64,000 nucleotides of DNA, taken from Lachnospiraceae bacterium (GTDB lineage: Bacteria > Bacillota > Clostridia > Lachnospirales > Lachnospiraceae). The DNA is taken from positions 185,264 to 249,263 of the forward strand of contig JAKSRM010000001.1 of the NCBI GenBank assembly GCA_024403615.1, read 5' to 3'. Below the pieces are notes generated by a model. The model ran no database searches and was not told the origin of the DNA. It saw nothing but the letters and a program-made list of their open reading frames with translations. The first letter of the stretch is position 1; each line of letters begins with the position of its first letter. Made by a program: the position numbers and the translations under genes. Positions 18,117 to 27,017 of this stretch are shown here, piece by piece.

Positions 18117-18145
18117 AGGAAGAGCGATTCGCTCTTCCTTTCTTC
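18117..18145 (+). terminator. Terminator after tRNA-Glu
   Basis: AGGAAGAGCG, loop ATT, CGCTCTTCCT: a perfect 10-bp stem followed by TTCTTC. Confidence 0.8.
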
Positions 18146-18188
18146 ATATATAGTGATAAAATAAAGAAAATGAAATAGAGAATATAAT

Positions 18189-18258
18189 GTACCGTTCCGC
18201 TTTGCGGAACAGGCATCAGGACTCCGTCTGCTTTGCAGACACCTCATGCCAGAGAGGA
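18189..18258 (+). other. Structured leader with two look-alike hairpins before the hydroxyacid dehydrogenase
   Basis: Directly after a TATAAT box there are two hairpins built alike: GTTCCGC-TTT-GCGGAAC and GTCTGC-TTT-GCAGAC. The second is enclosed by GGCAT...ATGCC pairing, which forms a small branched structure that ends just before the AGAGGAG ribosome binding site. There is no T-tract and so no sign of a terminator. It could be a repeat unit or a regulatory leader; no known riboswitch class is recognised. Confidence 0.45.
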
Positions 18259-18265
18259 GAACGAT

Positions 18266-19249
18266 ATGAGAAAAATTGTATCTGCATTACCGGCAAACCG
18301 ATTTGCAAAATATGGACTTACCTATCCTTCCGATTGGGATATTGTTTTTGGAAAAGATAGAATCAGCACAGAAGAACTTTTAGAATTATCGAAAGACGCA
18401 GAAGTAATGGTAATCGGTTCTCCAATGGCAGTGCCGAGAGAGTTTATGGACCAGTGTCCAAATCTGAAATTTATTCAAGTAGAAGGCGTAGGCTTTGACA
18501 AAATAGATTTAGCAGCAGCAAAAGAAAAAGGAATTATTGTCAGCAACAATAAAGGAATCAATAAAGAAGCGGTAGCAGAGCATACCGTAGGTTTAATGCT
18601 GGCTGGCCTTCGTAGAACGGCGTTAGACGACCGTCTTTACCGGACAAAAGGTGGTGCTGCTGCAAGTGCGGACCATTTTGCAAAAGGCGAATGGGAATTA
18701 TATGGAAAAACCGTAGGTATGGTAGGTTTAGGCGATATTGGAAAAGAAGCAGTAAAGAGATTAGCTAATTGGGGCTGTAAATTCCTTTATTACGATATTG
18801 TAAAACAGCCACAGGGAGTAGAAGAAGCTCTGGATATACAATATGCAAGTTTAGATGAATTACTTGCGGCATCGGATATTGTATCTCTTCATGTGCCAGT
18901 AACCCCAGCAACCGCCGGAATGGTAAATAAAGACTTCTTAAGCAAGATGAAGAAAAACGCTTTATTAATCAATACCGCTCGTGGAGATCTGATTGATAAT
19001 GACGCTTTAGCTTGGGCTTTGGAAAACGATGTGATTTATGGCGCCGCTTTGGATGTAATTACTCCAGAACCAGCACCGTTAGACCATGTTCTTCTTACCA
19101 TGAGTGATAAGGCCATGGACAAGATCGTATTTACGCCTCATGCCGGTGGAACTACCAACGAAGTATTCGAACGTATGCTGGTATGGTCTATGGATAATGT
19201 GAAGAGATATCTGGATGGGGAAGAACCACTCTATATCGTGAATAAATAA
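18266..19249 (+). CDS. D-isomer specific 2-hydroxyacid dehydrogenase family protein
   Basis: A 327-residue NAD-dependent dehydrogenase. The chosen ATG follows AGAGGAG; an in-frame ATG 33 bases upstream lies in the leader hairpins and lacks a binding site. The NAD-binding domain has MVGLGDIGKEAVKRLANWGC (G-x-G-x-x-G). The catalytic Arg is in LINTARGDLIDNDALAWAL, and the catalytic His is probably in TPHAGGTTNEV. Members reduce 2-keto acids or oxidise D-2-hydroxyacids (phosphoglycerate, hydroxypyruvate, lactate and others); the substrate is not clear. An OFA-type transporter lies convergent downstream, which could carry the related organic acid. Confidence 0.9.
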   Translation: MRKIVSALPANRFAKYGLTYPSDWDIVFGKDRISTEELLELSKDAEVMVIGSPMAVPREFMDQCPNLKFIQVEGVGFDKIDLAAAKEKGIIVSNNKGINKEAVAEHTVGLMLAGLRRTALDDRLYRTKGGAAASADHFAKGEWELYGKTVGMVGLGDIGKEAVKRLANWGCKFLYYDIVKQPQGVEEALDIQYASLDELLAASDIVSLHVPVTPATAGMVNKDFLSKMKKNALLINTARGDLIDNDALAWALENDVIYGAALDVITPEPAPLDHVLLTMSDKAMDKIVFTPHAGGTTNEVFERMLVWSMDNVKRYLDGEEPLYIVNK

Positions 19250-19270
19250 AAGATGAAAACTTGTAATAAA

Positions 19271-19303
19271 AAAGGGAGCTGTTCGCTCCCTTTATTTTTT
19301 TCT
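19271..19303. terminator. Bidirectional terminator between hydroxyacid dehydrogenase and MFS genes
   Basis: AAAGGGAGC, loop TGTTC, GCTCCCTTT with a T-rich tail (ATTTTTTTC) on the plus strand and an A-run before it that gives a T-tail on the minus strand. It lies between two convergent genes and can serve both. Confidence 0.85.
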
Positions 19304-19314
19304 ATTTGTAGAAT

Positions 19315-20565
19315 TTATTTTCCTGCAGTCTTTGGCTTTTTAATAAGAATTGCCAGAATCAAAGCTGCAACAATCAAACCTACGTTAACCAACAGAATCA
19401 ATGCGTAAGAACCAGAAGCATCAAAAAGCTTTCCTGCAAGAGTAGAGCCGAAAGAAGCAATCAGCAGGTTCATATTGAAAATGGAATAGTTGGTCGGGTA
19501 ATTCTTTAAGCCGTAGAACAAGCTAGTGAAAGCGGAAATCGTTGGCGTAACGGAACCAAAGCTAAAGCCTGTAAGAATATAGGATACAACTAAAATTCCT
19601 GTGCTATGGCTCTTAATGGACCAAAGAATTAACAACATGCCACAAGCGAATAATACGCCACCAATGATCATGGTAAGGAGACGACCCAGCTTATCGAAGA
19701 GCCAGCCAAATACGATACGTCCAATACCGTTGAAGATGGAAATCAGACCAACGATGGTAGCGATGGAACTCATCTGAGCTGCGCTAGCGCTGCCACCTTG
19801 AATCTGCATCGCTTCCATAGCCATTGGAGAGCCCTGAGATACAATACCGAACCAAGCGGTGGAAATCAGAACGGCCCAGAAGAAGAACAGCCAGCAGGAA
19901 GGTCTCTTCAGCATAGTGATCGTATTGATTTCTTCGTAGCTTTCTGCTTTTTTCTTTGCAGCTTTCTTAGGAGCAGGAGCCTGCCAGTCATCGGAAGGAC
20001 GGACAATAAAGAAACCAGCGATTGCCATAACGATGGCAACGATAATACCGAAAATCAGGAAGGTGCTTCTCCAAGCAGGACCACCATCGGAAGGGGTTAC
20101 TGCGGTATAGATTTTACCAATAATGAAACTTCCGATTCCGTAGCCCATCAGAAGAAGACCGGAAATCAGGCCCTGTTTGTCAGGAAACCATTTTCCTACG
20201 GAACTCATAATTGCGTTATAAGCAAAACCGGAAGCTAAACCAGCTAAAATACCGAAGCCTAAATATAACATGAGTAAAGACTGGGCACGGCTGGATACTA
20301 AGAATCCCAAAATAAACAGAACTGCAGACAACCAGAGCAAAATCTTAGGCTGGCATTTTTTCAGTAGTAAGCCGCCAAAAAATACACCCAGACAGAAGCA
20401 GAACATAGTAATCGTAAAGGTGAGGGATAATTGGGCTTTTGTCCATTCCGGATACATGGCTGCAATTGGAGAGGACATAACGGTCCAGGAATAAACCATT
20501 CCAGCTAACAGAAGAACAATAACGCCGATAATGGCGTAGACCCAACGGTTTAAAGTTTTTTTCAT
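19315..20565 (-). CDS. MFS transporter, oxalate/formate antiporter (OFA)-like
   Basis: A 416-residue protein with twelve hydrophobic segments. The N-terminal half has RWVYAIIGVIVLLLAGMVYS, a usual OFA start, and LASGFAYNAIMSSVGKWFPD, the motif around helices 4-5. The second half has a GRIVFGWLFDKLGR motif (the repeated MFS loop signature). OFA proteins exchange organic acids such as oxalate/formate; many clostridial members have unknown substrates. AAGGAG precedes the ATG on this strand. It is convergent with a 2-hydroxyacid dehydrogenase and divergent from a LOG-family gene. Confidence 0.88.
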   Translation of the reverse strand: MKKTLNRWVYAIIGVIVLLLAGMVYSWTVMSSPIAAMYPEWTKAQLSLTFTITMFCFCLGVFFGGLLLKKCQPKILLWLSAVLFILGFLVSSRAQSLLMLYLGFGILAGLASGFAYNAIMSSVGKWFPDKQGLISGLLLMGYGIGSFIIGKIYTAVTPSDGGPAWRSTFLIFGIIVAIVMAIAGFFIVRPSDDWQAPAPKKAAKKKAESYEEINTITMLKRPSCWLFFFWAVLISTAWFGIVSQGSPMAMEAMQIQGGSASAAQMSSIATIVGLISIFNGIGRIVFGWLFDKLGRLLTMIIGGVLFACGMLLILWSIKSHSTGILVVSYILTGFSFGSVTPTISAFTSLFYGLKNYPTNYSIFNMNLLIASFGSTLAGKLFDASGSYALILLVNVGLIVAALILAILIKKPKTAGK

Positions 20566-20579
20566 TTAAGGAAACTCCT

Positions 20580-20607
20580 TTGATGTAATGTAATTTTATG
20601 ATAAAAT
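20580..20607 (+). promoter_or_regulatory. Probable promoter of the LOG-family gene
   Basis: TTGATG, 16-base spacer, TAAAAT in the divergent gap between the MFS gene and the LOG-family gene. Confidence 0.5.
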
Positions 20608-20667
20608 ACCGTTGGAGATTATAACACCAGTTAACGGGTGTGTCCACACGAGGAAGGAGGAACCCAT

Positions 20668-21258
20668 ATGAATATATGTGTATTTGGTGCAGCTAGTACC
20701 GATATTGAACAGCAATATATAGAGGATGGCGAAAAGCTTGGTTACAAGTTGGCAAAAGCCGGACATAATCTGGTTTTTGGCGGAGGAGATAACGGCCTTA
20801 TGGGCGCCGTAGCCAGAGGAATTAAAAAAGGCGGCGGAAAAATCATCAGTGTTGTGCCGAAAATGTTTAAAGGAGATACCGTAGAAACTCTTTATAAACA
20901 GTATGATGAAGTATATTACACGAAAGATATGTCTGCCAGACAAGCAAAAATGATTGAACTTAGTGATGGCTTTGTAATTACCCCTGGCGGTATTGGAACG
21001 TACGAGGAATTTTTCGTAGTTCTGGACTTAAAACAGCTGGAAGTTATCCGTAAGCCGATTGCTGTATTGAATTCTCATGGATATTTCCATGCATTGGAAG
21101 CGATGATGCATATTGGCTTTGAAGAAAAATTTATGAGAGAAAACGCTCTTTCTCTGTATAAATGTTTTGGCGGTCATGAAATGAGAGCTTTGATCAAATA
21201 CTTGGAGACACCGGAAGAAGATGATAATATTCCGGTAAGCGGATATAAATACGGTTGA
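20668..21258 (+). CDS. LOG family protein (TIGR00730, Rossmann fold)
   Basis: A 196-residue protein. The start used follows GAAGGAGGAA; an in-frame ATG 30 bases upstream has no such site. It contains LVFGGGDNGLMGAVARGIKK and the family signature ITPGGIGTYEEFF (PGGxGTxxE), preceded by DMSARQAKMIELSDGFV. Family members hydrolyse nucleoside 5'-monophosphates to base and ribose phosphate (cytokinin-activating LOG enzymes, or PpnN-like functions in bacteria). The physiological substrate here is unknown. It forms a single-gene unit with its own promoter and terminator. Confidence 0.92.
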   Translation: MNICVFGAASTDIEQQYIEDGEKLGYKLAKAGHNLVFGGGDNGLMGAVARGIKKGGGKIISVVPKMFKGDTVETLYKQYDEVYYTKDMSARQAKMIELSDGFVITPGGIGTYEEFFVVLDLKQLEVIRKPIAVLNSHGYFHALEAMMHIGFEEKFMRENALSLYKCFGGHEMRALIKYLETPEEDDNIPVSGYKYG

Positions 21259-21268
21259 TAAGAAACAG

Positions 21269-21297
21269 AAAGCGGCAGGAAATCCTGCCGCTTTTAA
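21269..21297. terminator. Terminator between convergent LOG-family and TSCPD genes
   Basis: AAAGCGGCAGGA, loop AA, TCCTGCCGCTTT, then TAAAA. The 12-bp perfect stem with A before and T after it suits termination from both sides. Confidence 0.82.
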
Positions 21298-21311
21298 AAT
21301 GTATTGTAAGA

Positions 21312-21572
21312 TTATTTATTTGCTTCTTGTTCTTTTGCAACGAGAACTGCTTTTGCTAACTGATCGGCGCAGCTGGTTCCCTTGCCGCCACAGTCGTTTC
21401 CTAAAAGCTTTGAAACCAGCTCATCCCCATTCATTCCATCTACCAGAATAGAAATGGCTTTTAAGTTTCCGTTACATCCACCGAAAAATTCCACGTTGCT
21501 GATTACACCATTTTCATAATCAAATGCAATTGCACGAGCACAGGTTCCTCTTGTTTTATATTGATATCTCAT
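21312..21572 (-). CDS. TSCPD domain-containing protein (TIGR03905 type)
   Basis: An 86-residue protein made of one TSCPD-like domain. The start chosen has GGAGGG six bases upstream; a longer in-frame option of 14 extra residues lacks a binding site. The N-terminal M-R-Y-Q-Y-K-T-R-G-T-C-A-R is characteristic of this small family, and VEFFGGCNGNLKAI and GTSCADQLAKA carry the conserved cysteines. The same fold occurs at the C-terminus of class II/anaerobic ribonucleotide reductases, but the function of the free-standing form is not known. It is convergent with the LOG-family gene. Confidence 0.88.
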   Translation of the reverse strand: MRYQYKTRGTCARAIAFDYENGVISNVEFFGGCNGNLKAISILVDGMNGDELVSKLLGNDCGGKGTSCADQLAKAVLVAKEQEANK

Positions 21573-21706
21573 GTTTCCCTCCAATAATCTTTTCTTATGT
21601 TGGTATTTTATCACATGGGTTTATTTTACAAAAGCATATTCGGGATAAAATCTCTCCGAGATGGCCAAAAATGCTTGAAAAATAAAGACTTTTTGGCAAA
21701 TACCCC

Positions 21707-21734
21707 TTGCAAATAAAGGAGAATCGGTTATAAT
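21707..21734 (+). promoter_or_regulatory. Promoter of the rimP-nusA-infB operon
   Basis: TTGCAA, 16-base spacer, TATAAT. About 70 bases of leader with a strong hairpin follow before rimP. Confidence 0.72.
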
Positions 21735-21761
21735 TTTGATTGTAACATATAGTTTAAGTTT

Positions 21762-21786
21762 TGAGCGGACCCGAAAGGGCCCGCTC
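21762..21786 (+). other. Leader hairpin of the rimP operon
   Basis: GAGCGGACCC, loop GAAA, GGGCCCGCTC: a GC-rich stem with one A-C mismatch. No T-run follows (AATTGCTGAG), so it is not a standard terminator. It may control mRNA stability or be the target of autoregulation, as leaders of this operon are in other bacteria. Confidence 0.55.
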
Positions 21787-21809
21787 AATTGCTGAGAAAG
21801 AAATTAAAA

Positions 21810-22304
21810 ATGAAAATCGAAGAGAGAACAGAAGAACTTTTAAAACCGATTATTGAAACTATGAATACCGTTCCGGATGAGGAAGGTAACTGCCACGTAT
21901 ACGAAATCATAGACGTAGAATATGTGAAAGAAGGCAGTGATTGGTATCTGAGAGCTTATGTCGATAAAGAAGGCGGAATCAAAATTAATGATTGTGAGAC
22001 CGTAAGCCGGGCCTTAGAGGCAGAATTAGATAAAGCTGATTTCATCGCAGATGCTTATATTCTGGAAGTTAGTTCTCCGGGACTTACCAGAGCCCTGAAA
22101 AAAGAACGGGACTATGAACGGAATAAAGATAAGCCGGTAGAAGTTCATACCTACAAGCCGATTGATAAATGCAAAGAGTTTATTGGAGATTTGAAAGGCT
22201 GGGACGATGAGAAAGTAATTCTCGATGTAGGAGAAAAAGGAGAGGAATTAATCGAAATCCCGAAAAAGAGTATTTCTGTTATCAAACAGTATTTTGAATG
22301 GTAG
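21810..22304 (+). CDS. rimP: Ribosome maturation factor RimP
   Basis: A 164-residue protein needed for 30S subunit assembly. The core segment VSRALEAELDKADFIADAY followed by LEVSSPGLTRALKKERDYE is the RimP signature. The ATG is chosen by family length; an in-frame TTG seven codons earlier lies just after the leader hairpin and cannot be ruled out, since neither has a strong ribosome binding site. It is first in the operon with nusA, ylxQ, infB, rbfA and further genes, as is usual. Confidence 0.94.
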   Translation: MKIEERTEELLKPIIETMNTVPDEEGNCHVYEIIDVEYVKEGSDWYLRAYVDKEGGIKINDCETVSRALEAELDKADFIADAYILEVSSPGLTRALKKERDYERNKDKPVEVHTYKPIDKCKEFIGDLKGWDDEKVILDVGEKGEELIEIPKKSISVIKQYFEW

Positions 22305-22345
22305 TTAGTAATTTGCAAAAAGCATAAAAATAAAGGAGTAAAACT

Positions 22346-23497
22346 ATGGCAAGCGAATTAATGGAAGCATTGGAAATTTTAGAGAAAGAGAAAGACATCA
22401 GCAAAGCATCTATTCTCAGCGCTATCGAAAATGCATTGGTTACCGCTTATAAGAACCAGTACAAGAAAAAAGAAGATAGCATCTTAGCAGCAGAGAATGT
22501 ATTTGCAAAAGTTGATGAAGAAACCGGTGAATTCTACGTTTACGCAGAGAAAACTGTTGTTGACGAAGTAGAAAACGGACTTCTTGAAATTTCCCTGGAA
22601 GATGCAAGAAAAATTTATCCACAGTGTGAAGTTGGCGAAGTTGTAAGATTAGCAGCTGAATCCAGAGAATTCAGCCGTATCGCAACCCAGAATGCTAAGA
22701 ACGTTCTGATGCAGAATTTACGTGAACGTGAAAAAGACAATGTTTACGAAGAGTTCCTGGCAAAAGAAAAAGAAATCGCTACTGGCGTTGTTCAGAGATT
22801 TAACGACCAGAGCATTACCATCAATTTAGGAAAAGCCGATGGCATCTTAAATGAAAATGAGCAGGTAAAGAGTGAAAGACTTCGCGCTGGAGAAAGAGTA
22901 AAAGTTTACGTTCTGGAAGTAAAGAACACAAAGAAATCTCTTCGTATTTTGGTATCCAGAACCCATCCTGAACTCGTAAGAAAACTTTTTGAAAATGAAG
23001 TAGCAGAAGTAAAAGATGGCACAGTTGAAATTATGGCAATCGCTAGAGAAGCTGGCAGCCGTACCAAGATGGCCGTTTGGTCCAACGATCCTGACGTAGA
23101 TCCTGTAGGAGCATGCGTAGGTATGAACGGTATGCGTGTAAATGCTGTTGTTGCAGAGTTGAAAGGCGAGAAGATTGATATTATCAACTGGTCCGATAAC
23201 CCAGCAATTTTAATTGAAAATGCTCTTAGCCCAGCAAAGGTTATTTCTGTATTAGCAGATGACGAAGAAAAGACAGCAACTGTAATCGTTCCAGATTATC
23301 AGCTGTCACTGGCTATTGGTAAAGAGGGACAGAATGCACGTCTGGCTGCTCGTCTTACCGGATTTAAGATTGATATTCTTAATGAAACTCAGGCAGCAGA
23401 CATTCTTGATGAAATATATGAAGGCGACTATGAAGGCGCAGAAGAAGATGCAGAGGAATTCGAAGACTCTGAATATGAAGCAGAGGACGAAGAATAA
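22346..23497 (+). CDS. nusA: Transcription termination/antitermination protein NusA
   Basis: A 383-residue protein. Order: RNA polymerase-binding N-terminal domain (about 1-130), S1 domain (TGVVQRFNDQSITINLGKAD), then two KH domains with GACVGMNGMRVNAVVAELKG and LAIGKEGQNARLAARLTG. The C-terminus is a highly acidic tail of about 30 residues in place of the AR domains of enterobacterial NusA, as in Firmicutes. It modulates pausing, termination and antitermination. ATAAAGGAGTAAAA precedes the ATG. The next gene starts 22 bases later and is ylxQ, so the normal ylxR neighbour is absent. Confidence 0.97.
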   Translation: MASELMEALEILEKEKDISKASILSAIENALVTAYKNQYKKKEDSILAAENVFAKVDEETGEFYVYAEKTVVDEVENGLLEISLEDARKIYPQCEVGEVVRLAAESREFSRIATQNAKNVLMQNLREREKDNVYEEFLAKEKEIATGVVQRFNDQSITINLGKADGILNENEQVKSERLRAGERVKVYVLEVKNTKKSLRILVSRTHPELVRKLFENEVAEVKDGTVEIMAIAREAGSRTKMAVWSNDPDVDPVGACVGMNGMRVNAVVAELKGEKIDIINWSDNPAILIENALSPAKVISVLADDEEKTATVIVPDYQLSLAIGKEGQNARLAARLTGFKIDILNETQAADILDEIYEGDYEGAEEDAEEFEDSEYEAEDEE

Positions 23498-23518
23498 TCC
23501 ACGCAGGGAGTAATAAAC

Positions 23519-23839
23519 ATGTCAGAAAACAGCTTGCCGAAAGATAAAGTATTCATGCAGCTTGGACTTGCTACGAAAGCCGGAAAACTCGTAAGCGGCG
23601 AGTTTATGGTCGAAAAAGCAATCAAAGAGGGTTTGGCTTATCTGGTAATTGTAGCCAAGGATGCTTCTGACAATACAAAAAAACATTTTTCTGATATGTG
23701 CACTTATAGAAACATTCCAATCCGGTTTTATGGTGAAAAAGAAAACCTTGGAAAATGCGTGGGCAAAGAATTCCGGGCAGATGTTGCACTGACAGACGAA
23801 GGATTTGCCAAAAGTATATTGAAAAAGATTGACGATTGA
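23519..23839 (+). CDS. L7Ae/L30e/S12e/Gadd45 family protein (YlxQ-like)
   Basis: A 106-residue RNA-binding protein. FMQLGLATKAGKLVSGEFMV is the opening of the YlxQ subfamily of L7Ae proteins, followed by VIVAKDASDNTKKHF and the GKCVGKEFRADVALTDEGFA end. L7Ae folds recognise kink-turn RNAs; the target in Firmicutes is not firmly known. Its place between nusA and infB is conserved. GCAGGGAG precedes the ATG. Confidence 0.93.
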   Translation: MSENSLPKDKVFMQLGLATKAGKLVSGEFMVEKAIKEGLAYLVIVAKDASDNTKKHFSDMCTYRNIPIRFYGEKENLGKCVGKEFRADVALTDEGFAKSILKKIDD

Positions 23840-23861
23840 GAGTGATACAGGAGGGATTAGT

Positions 23862-26800
23862 TTGAGAATACACGAATTAGCAAAAGAACTTGGAATAGAT
23901 AATAAAGTCTTAACTGAGTTTTTACTGAAACAGGGTGCTACCAATATTAAAAGTCATATGAGCACTTGCCCAGACAACCTGATAGAAGTAGCTAGAGCTA
24001 AATTCGGTAAAAATGAAGGAAAGAACGAAGCAGCAAAAGAAGAAAAACCAGCCGTAAAGGCAGTAGCAGTTCCTGATTTCATTGCAAAGGAACAGCCAAA
24101 GACCGTGCCTACGAGAAATGCAGAAGGCGAAAAATTAGAAGACGGCGGAAAACAGATTGCAAAGGTTGAAGCGAAGAAAGCTGCAGAAGCAAAAGCTGCA
24201 GAAACAGAAGCTCCAAAGAAGAAAAAGAAAATCATCGCTGTTTTTAATCCTCAGCATTCTAATACAGAAAAAGGCCGTGCCATGGCAAAGGCTCAGAAAG
24301 AGGAACAGAGAAAAGCTCGCGAGAAAAAGAATCCAATTATTAATGCTTTTAAACCAGCAAAAGACCACGTTCCTGCTGATGAAAAAGAAGTAAAGAGACC
24401 TTTACCTAGTCAGATTCGTCCAGCAAAGGATCGTATTCCAGATGATGTATTAGCTGAGATGAAAGCAAAAGAGCAGGAAGAGGCAGCTAGAAAAGCAGCA
24501 GAAGAAGCTAGAGCAGCAGAGGAAGCGAAGAAAGCGGAAGAAGCAGCAAAGGCAGCAGAGGAAGCTAAGAAGGCGGAAGAAGCAGCGAAGGCGGAAGAAG
24601 CAGCGAAGACAGCTGAAGCTGCAAAGAAAGCAGAAGAAGTAAAAGTAGTTCCGGAAAACAAGAAACCGGAAATGCAGAAAAAAGAAGAGCCAAAGAAAGA
24701 CTCTTTTAAGGCTGAAAACAGAAAACCGGAAAACAAAAATGATAATGCCCAGAAGGCAAAGGAAAGTGAAGCGATTAAATCCCTGAGAGAGAAAATCGTT
24801 AAGGGAACAGTTTCTGTCAGCGATATTCCGGTAAATCGTTCTTCCAAAGACAACAGAAATAATAACAACCGCGATAATAGAAATAATAATCGCGACAATA
24901 ATAACCGCGATAACAGAAACAATAACAATCGCGATAACAGAAACAATAACAACCGCGATAACAACAATAACAGAGACAATCGCGATAATAGAAGACCTCA
25001 GGGAAATAATGGAAATAATAATTTCCAGAACAGAGGTAATCAGAACAACCGTCCAAACCAGTCAGCACCAGTTATGGATGATTCCAAGGGCAAAGGAAAA
25101 GGCGGAAAGCAGAAACACAACGATAAACAGCATGGCGATAAATTCGATCGTCTTGAGAACGAGAAAGCTGCACAGCGCCAGCAGAAACAGGCAGAGCAGG
25201 TAAAAGAGGAGATTAAAGTTATTACTCTTCCGGAAACCATTTCTGTAAAAGATTTTGCTGCAAAACTGAAAATGCAACCGGCTGCTCTCATTAAGAAGAT
25301 GTTCCTGGCTGGCCAGATTTTGACAGTAAACGACTCTCTGGATTATGAAACCGCAGAAGCTATCTGCTTAGATATGGATATTTTGGTAGAGCATGAAGTA
25401 GAAGTTGATTACATCGCAGAACTTCTGAAAGAAGAGGAAGAAGATGAAGCTACGATGGTTAAGAGAGCTCCTGTTGTTTGTGTAATGGGACACGTTGACC
25501 ATGGTAAAACTTCCTTACTGGATGCCATCCGTAAGACCAACGTTATTGCAAGAGAAGCTGGTGGTATTACTCAGCATATCGGTGCTTATATGGTTCAGCT
25601 TCCAAGTGGAGAAAAGTTAACCTTTTTAGATACTCCTGGTCATGAAGCATTCACCGCAATGCGTCTCCGTGGTGCTATGGCTACCGACGTTGCAATCTTA
25701 GTTGTTGCAGCAGACGACGGTGTAATGCCACAGACCGTAGAAGCTATTAACCATGCAAAAGCTGCAGGTATTCATGTAATCGTTGCAGTTAACAAAATTG
25801 ATAAACCAGGTGCTAACGTAGAAAAAGTTAAACAGGAGCTGACCGAGTACGGTTTAGTAGCAGAAGACTGGGGCGGTGATACCATTTTCTGTCCAATTTC
25901 TGCAAAGACCGGCGAAGGCGTTCAGGAACTTTTGGAAATGGTAATTCTGGATACAGAAATTCTTGACCTGAAAGCGAACCCAAATAGAAAAGCTAGAGGT
26001 CTCGTTATTGAAGCGAAGATCGATAAAGGCAGAGGTTCTGTTGCTACCTTACTGGTACAGAAGGGTACTTTGAAAGTCGGCGATCATATTGCTATGGGTG
26101 AGTCCTATGGTAAAGTTCGTGCTATGACCAATGACCGTGGAGAACGAGTTCAGACCGCAGGTCCTTCTATGCCAATCGAAATCACTGGTATGAATGGTGT
26201 TCCAAATGCTGGTGAAGTATTCGTAGCATATGACAACGATAAAGAAGCAAAAGCATTTGCCCAGGTATTCATTGAAGAAAACAAGAAGAAACTTCTTGCC
26301 GGAACGAAGAAGAAGACCAACTTAGATGACCTCTTTGATCAGATGAAGGCCGGAGAACTGAAAGAACTTGAAATCATTATCAAGGCAGATGTTCAGGGTA
26401 GTGTAGAAGCAATTAAGGAATCCTTAGAGAAACTTTCCAATGACGAAGTAGTTGTTAAAGTTATCCATGCAGGCGTAGGTAATGTTAATGAGTCCGATGC
26501 AATTCTGGCCAGCGCTTCCAATGCAATTATTATTGCATTTAACGTACAGGCAGATGCTGTTGCTAGAGACACCATTGAACATGAAAAAGTCGACATGAGA
26601 AAATACAGCGTAATTTATAACGCAATTGATGATGTAGAAGCTGCTATGAACGGTATGTTAGAGCCTGTTTACGAAGAAGTAATCATCGGCCATGTAGAAG
26701 TTCGTCAGACCTTCAAGGCTTCTGGTATTGGTATCATTGCCGGTTCTTATATTACTGATGGTAATGTGACCCGTGACGCAAAAGTACGTCTGACCCGTGA

Positions 26801-26969
26801 CGACGAACTGCTCTTCGAAGGACCTATCGCTTCCTTGAAGAGATTCCAGGATGACGTGAAGGAAGTTAAAGCTGGCTATGAATGCGGTATCGTTTTGAAC
26901 GGATTCTCCGATATCCGGGAAGGTGACCGTATGGAAGCTTACATCATGAAAGAAGTTCCTAGAAAGTAA
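23862..26969 (+). CDS. infB: Translation initiation factor IF-2
   Basis: A 1035-residue GTPase that brings initiator tRNA to the 30S subunit. The start is TTG, chosen because AGGAGGG lies just upstream and the protein then begins [11 protein letters not shown], the IF2 N-terminal subdomain. Next come an Ala/Glu/Lys-rich helical stretch (about residues 200-270) and an Asn/Arg/Asp repeat region (about 330-400). The second IF2N domain follows, then the G domain with [12 protein letters not shown] (G1), [12 protein letters not shown] (G3) and [13 protein letters not shown] (G4), and domains II-IV. The low-complexity region is longer and more asparagine-rich than usual. The stop lies about 50 bases before rbfA, with a hairpin between. 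Confidence 0.97.
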   Translation: MRIHELAKELGIDNKVLTEFLLKQGATNIKSHMSTCPDNLIEVARAKFGKNEGKNEAAKEEKPAVKAVAVPDFIAKEQPKTVPTRNAEGEKLEDGGKQIAKVEAKKAAEAKAAETEAPKKKKKIIAVFNPQHSNTEKGRAMAKAQKEEQRKAREKKNPIINAFKPAKDHVPADEKEVKRPLPSQIRPAKDRIPDDVLAEMKAKEQEEAARKAAEEARAAEEAKKAEEAAKAAEEAKKAEEAAKAEEAAKTAEAAKKAEEVKVVPENKKPEMQKKEEPKKDSFKAENRKPENKNDNAQKAKESEAIKSLREKIVKGTVSVSDIPVNRSSKDNRNNNNRDNRNNNRDNNNRDNRNNNNRDNRNNNNRDNNNNRDNRDNRRPQGNNGNNNFQNRGNQNNRPNQSAPVMDDSKGKGKGGKQKHNDKQHGDKFDRLENEKAAQRQQKQAEQVKEEIKVITLPETISVKDFAAKLKMQPAALIKKMFLAGQILTVNDSLDYETAEAICLDMDILVEHEVEVDYIAELLKEEEEDEATMVKRAPVVCVMGHVDHGKTSLLDAIRKTNVIAREAGGITQHIGAYMVQLPSGEKLTFLDTPGHEAFTAMRLRGAMATDVAILVVAADDGVMPQTVEAINHAKAAGIHVIVAVNKIDKPGANVEKVKQELTEYGLVAEDWGGDTIFCPISAKTGEGVQELLEMVILDTEILDLKANPNRKARGLVIEAKIDKGRGSVATLLVQKGTLKVGDHIAMGESYGKVRAMTNDRGERVQTAGPSMPIEITGMNGVPNAGEVFVAYDNDKEAKAFAQVFIEENKKKLLAGTKKKTNLDDLFDQMKAGELKELEIIIKADVQGSVEAIKESLEKLSNDEVVVKVIHAGVGNVNESDAILASASNAIIIAFNVQADAVARDTIEHEKVDMRKYSVIYNAIDDVEAAMNGMLEPVYEEVIIGHVEVRQTFKASGIGIIAGSYITDGNVTRDAKVRLTRDDELLFEGPIASLKRFQDDVKEVKAGYECGIVLNGFSDIREGDRMEAYIMKEVPRK
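24840..25000 (+). repeat. In-frame tandem repeat in infB encoding N/R/D-rich units
   Basis: Imperfect units of about 12-24 bases such as AACCGCGATAACAGAAACA recur and encode N-R-D-N and N-R-D-N-R-N-N-N blocks. Copies differ mainly at the third base of Asn, Arg and Asp codons. Such tracts expand and contract by slippage, so copy number may vary between strains. The encoded stretch links the two N-terminal parts of IF-2. Confidence 0.8.
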
Positions 26970-26977
26970 TAGATAAA

Positions 26978-27005
26978 CTGCCTGCCATAGTTTTATGGCA
27001 GGCAG
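26978..27005 (+). other. Hairpin between infB and rbfA
   Basis: CTGCCTGCCATA, loop GTTT, TATGGCAGGCAG: a perfect 12-bp stem in the 48-base gap, followed by ATAGGTAATTTT. The weak T-tail makes full termination unlikely; attenuation or RNA processing between infB and rbfA are possible. Confidence 0.55.
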
Positions 27006-27017
27006 ATAGGTAATTTT

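Noticed and set aside
24157..25291. Long open frames on the other strand and other phase across infB
   Set aside because: They arise from the Lys/Glu/Ala and Asn/Arg repeats, read as Phe/Leu/Ser- or Tyr/Cys-rich nonsense proteins.
26978..27005. Terminator that ends the operon after infB
   Set aside because: The stem is strong but lacks a T-run, and rbfA follows 13 bases later with overlapping genes after it.
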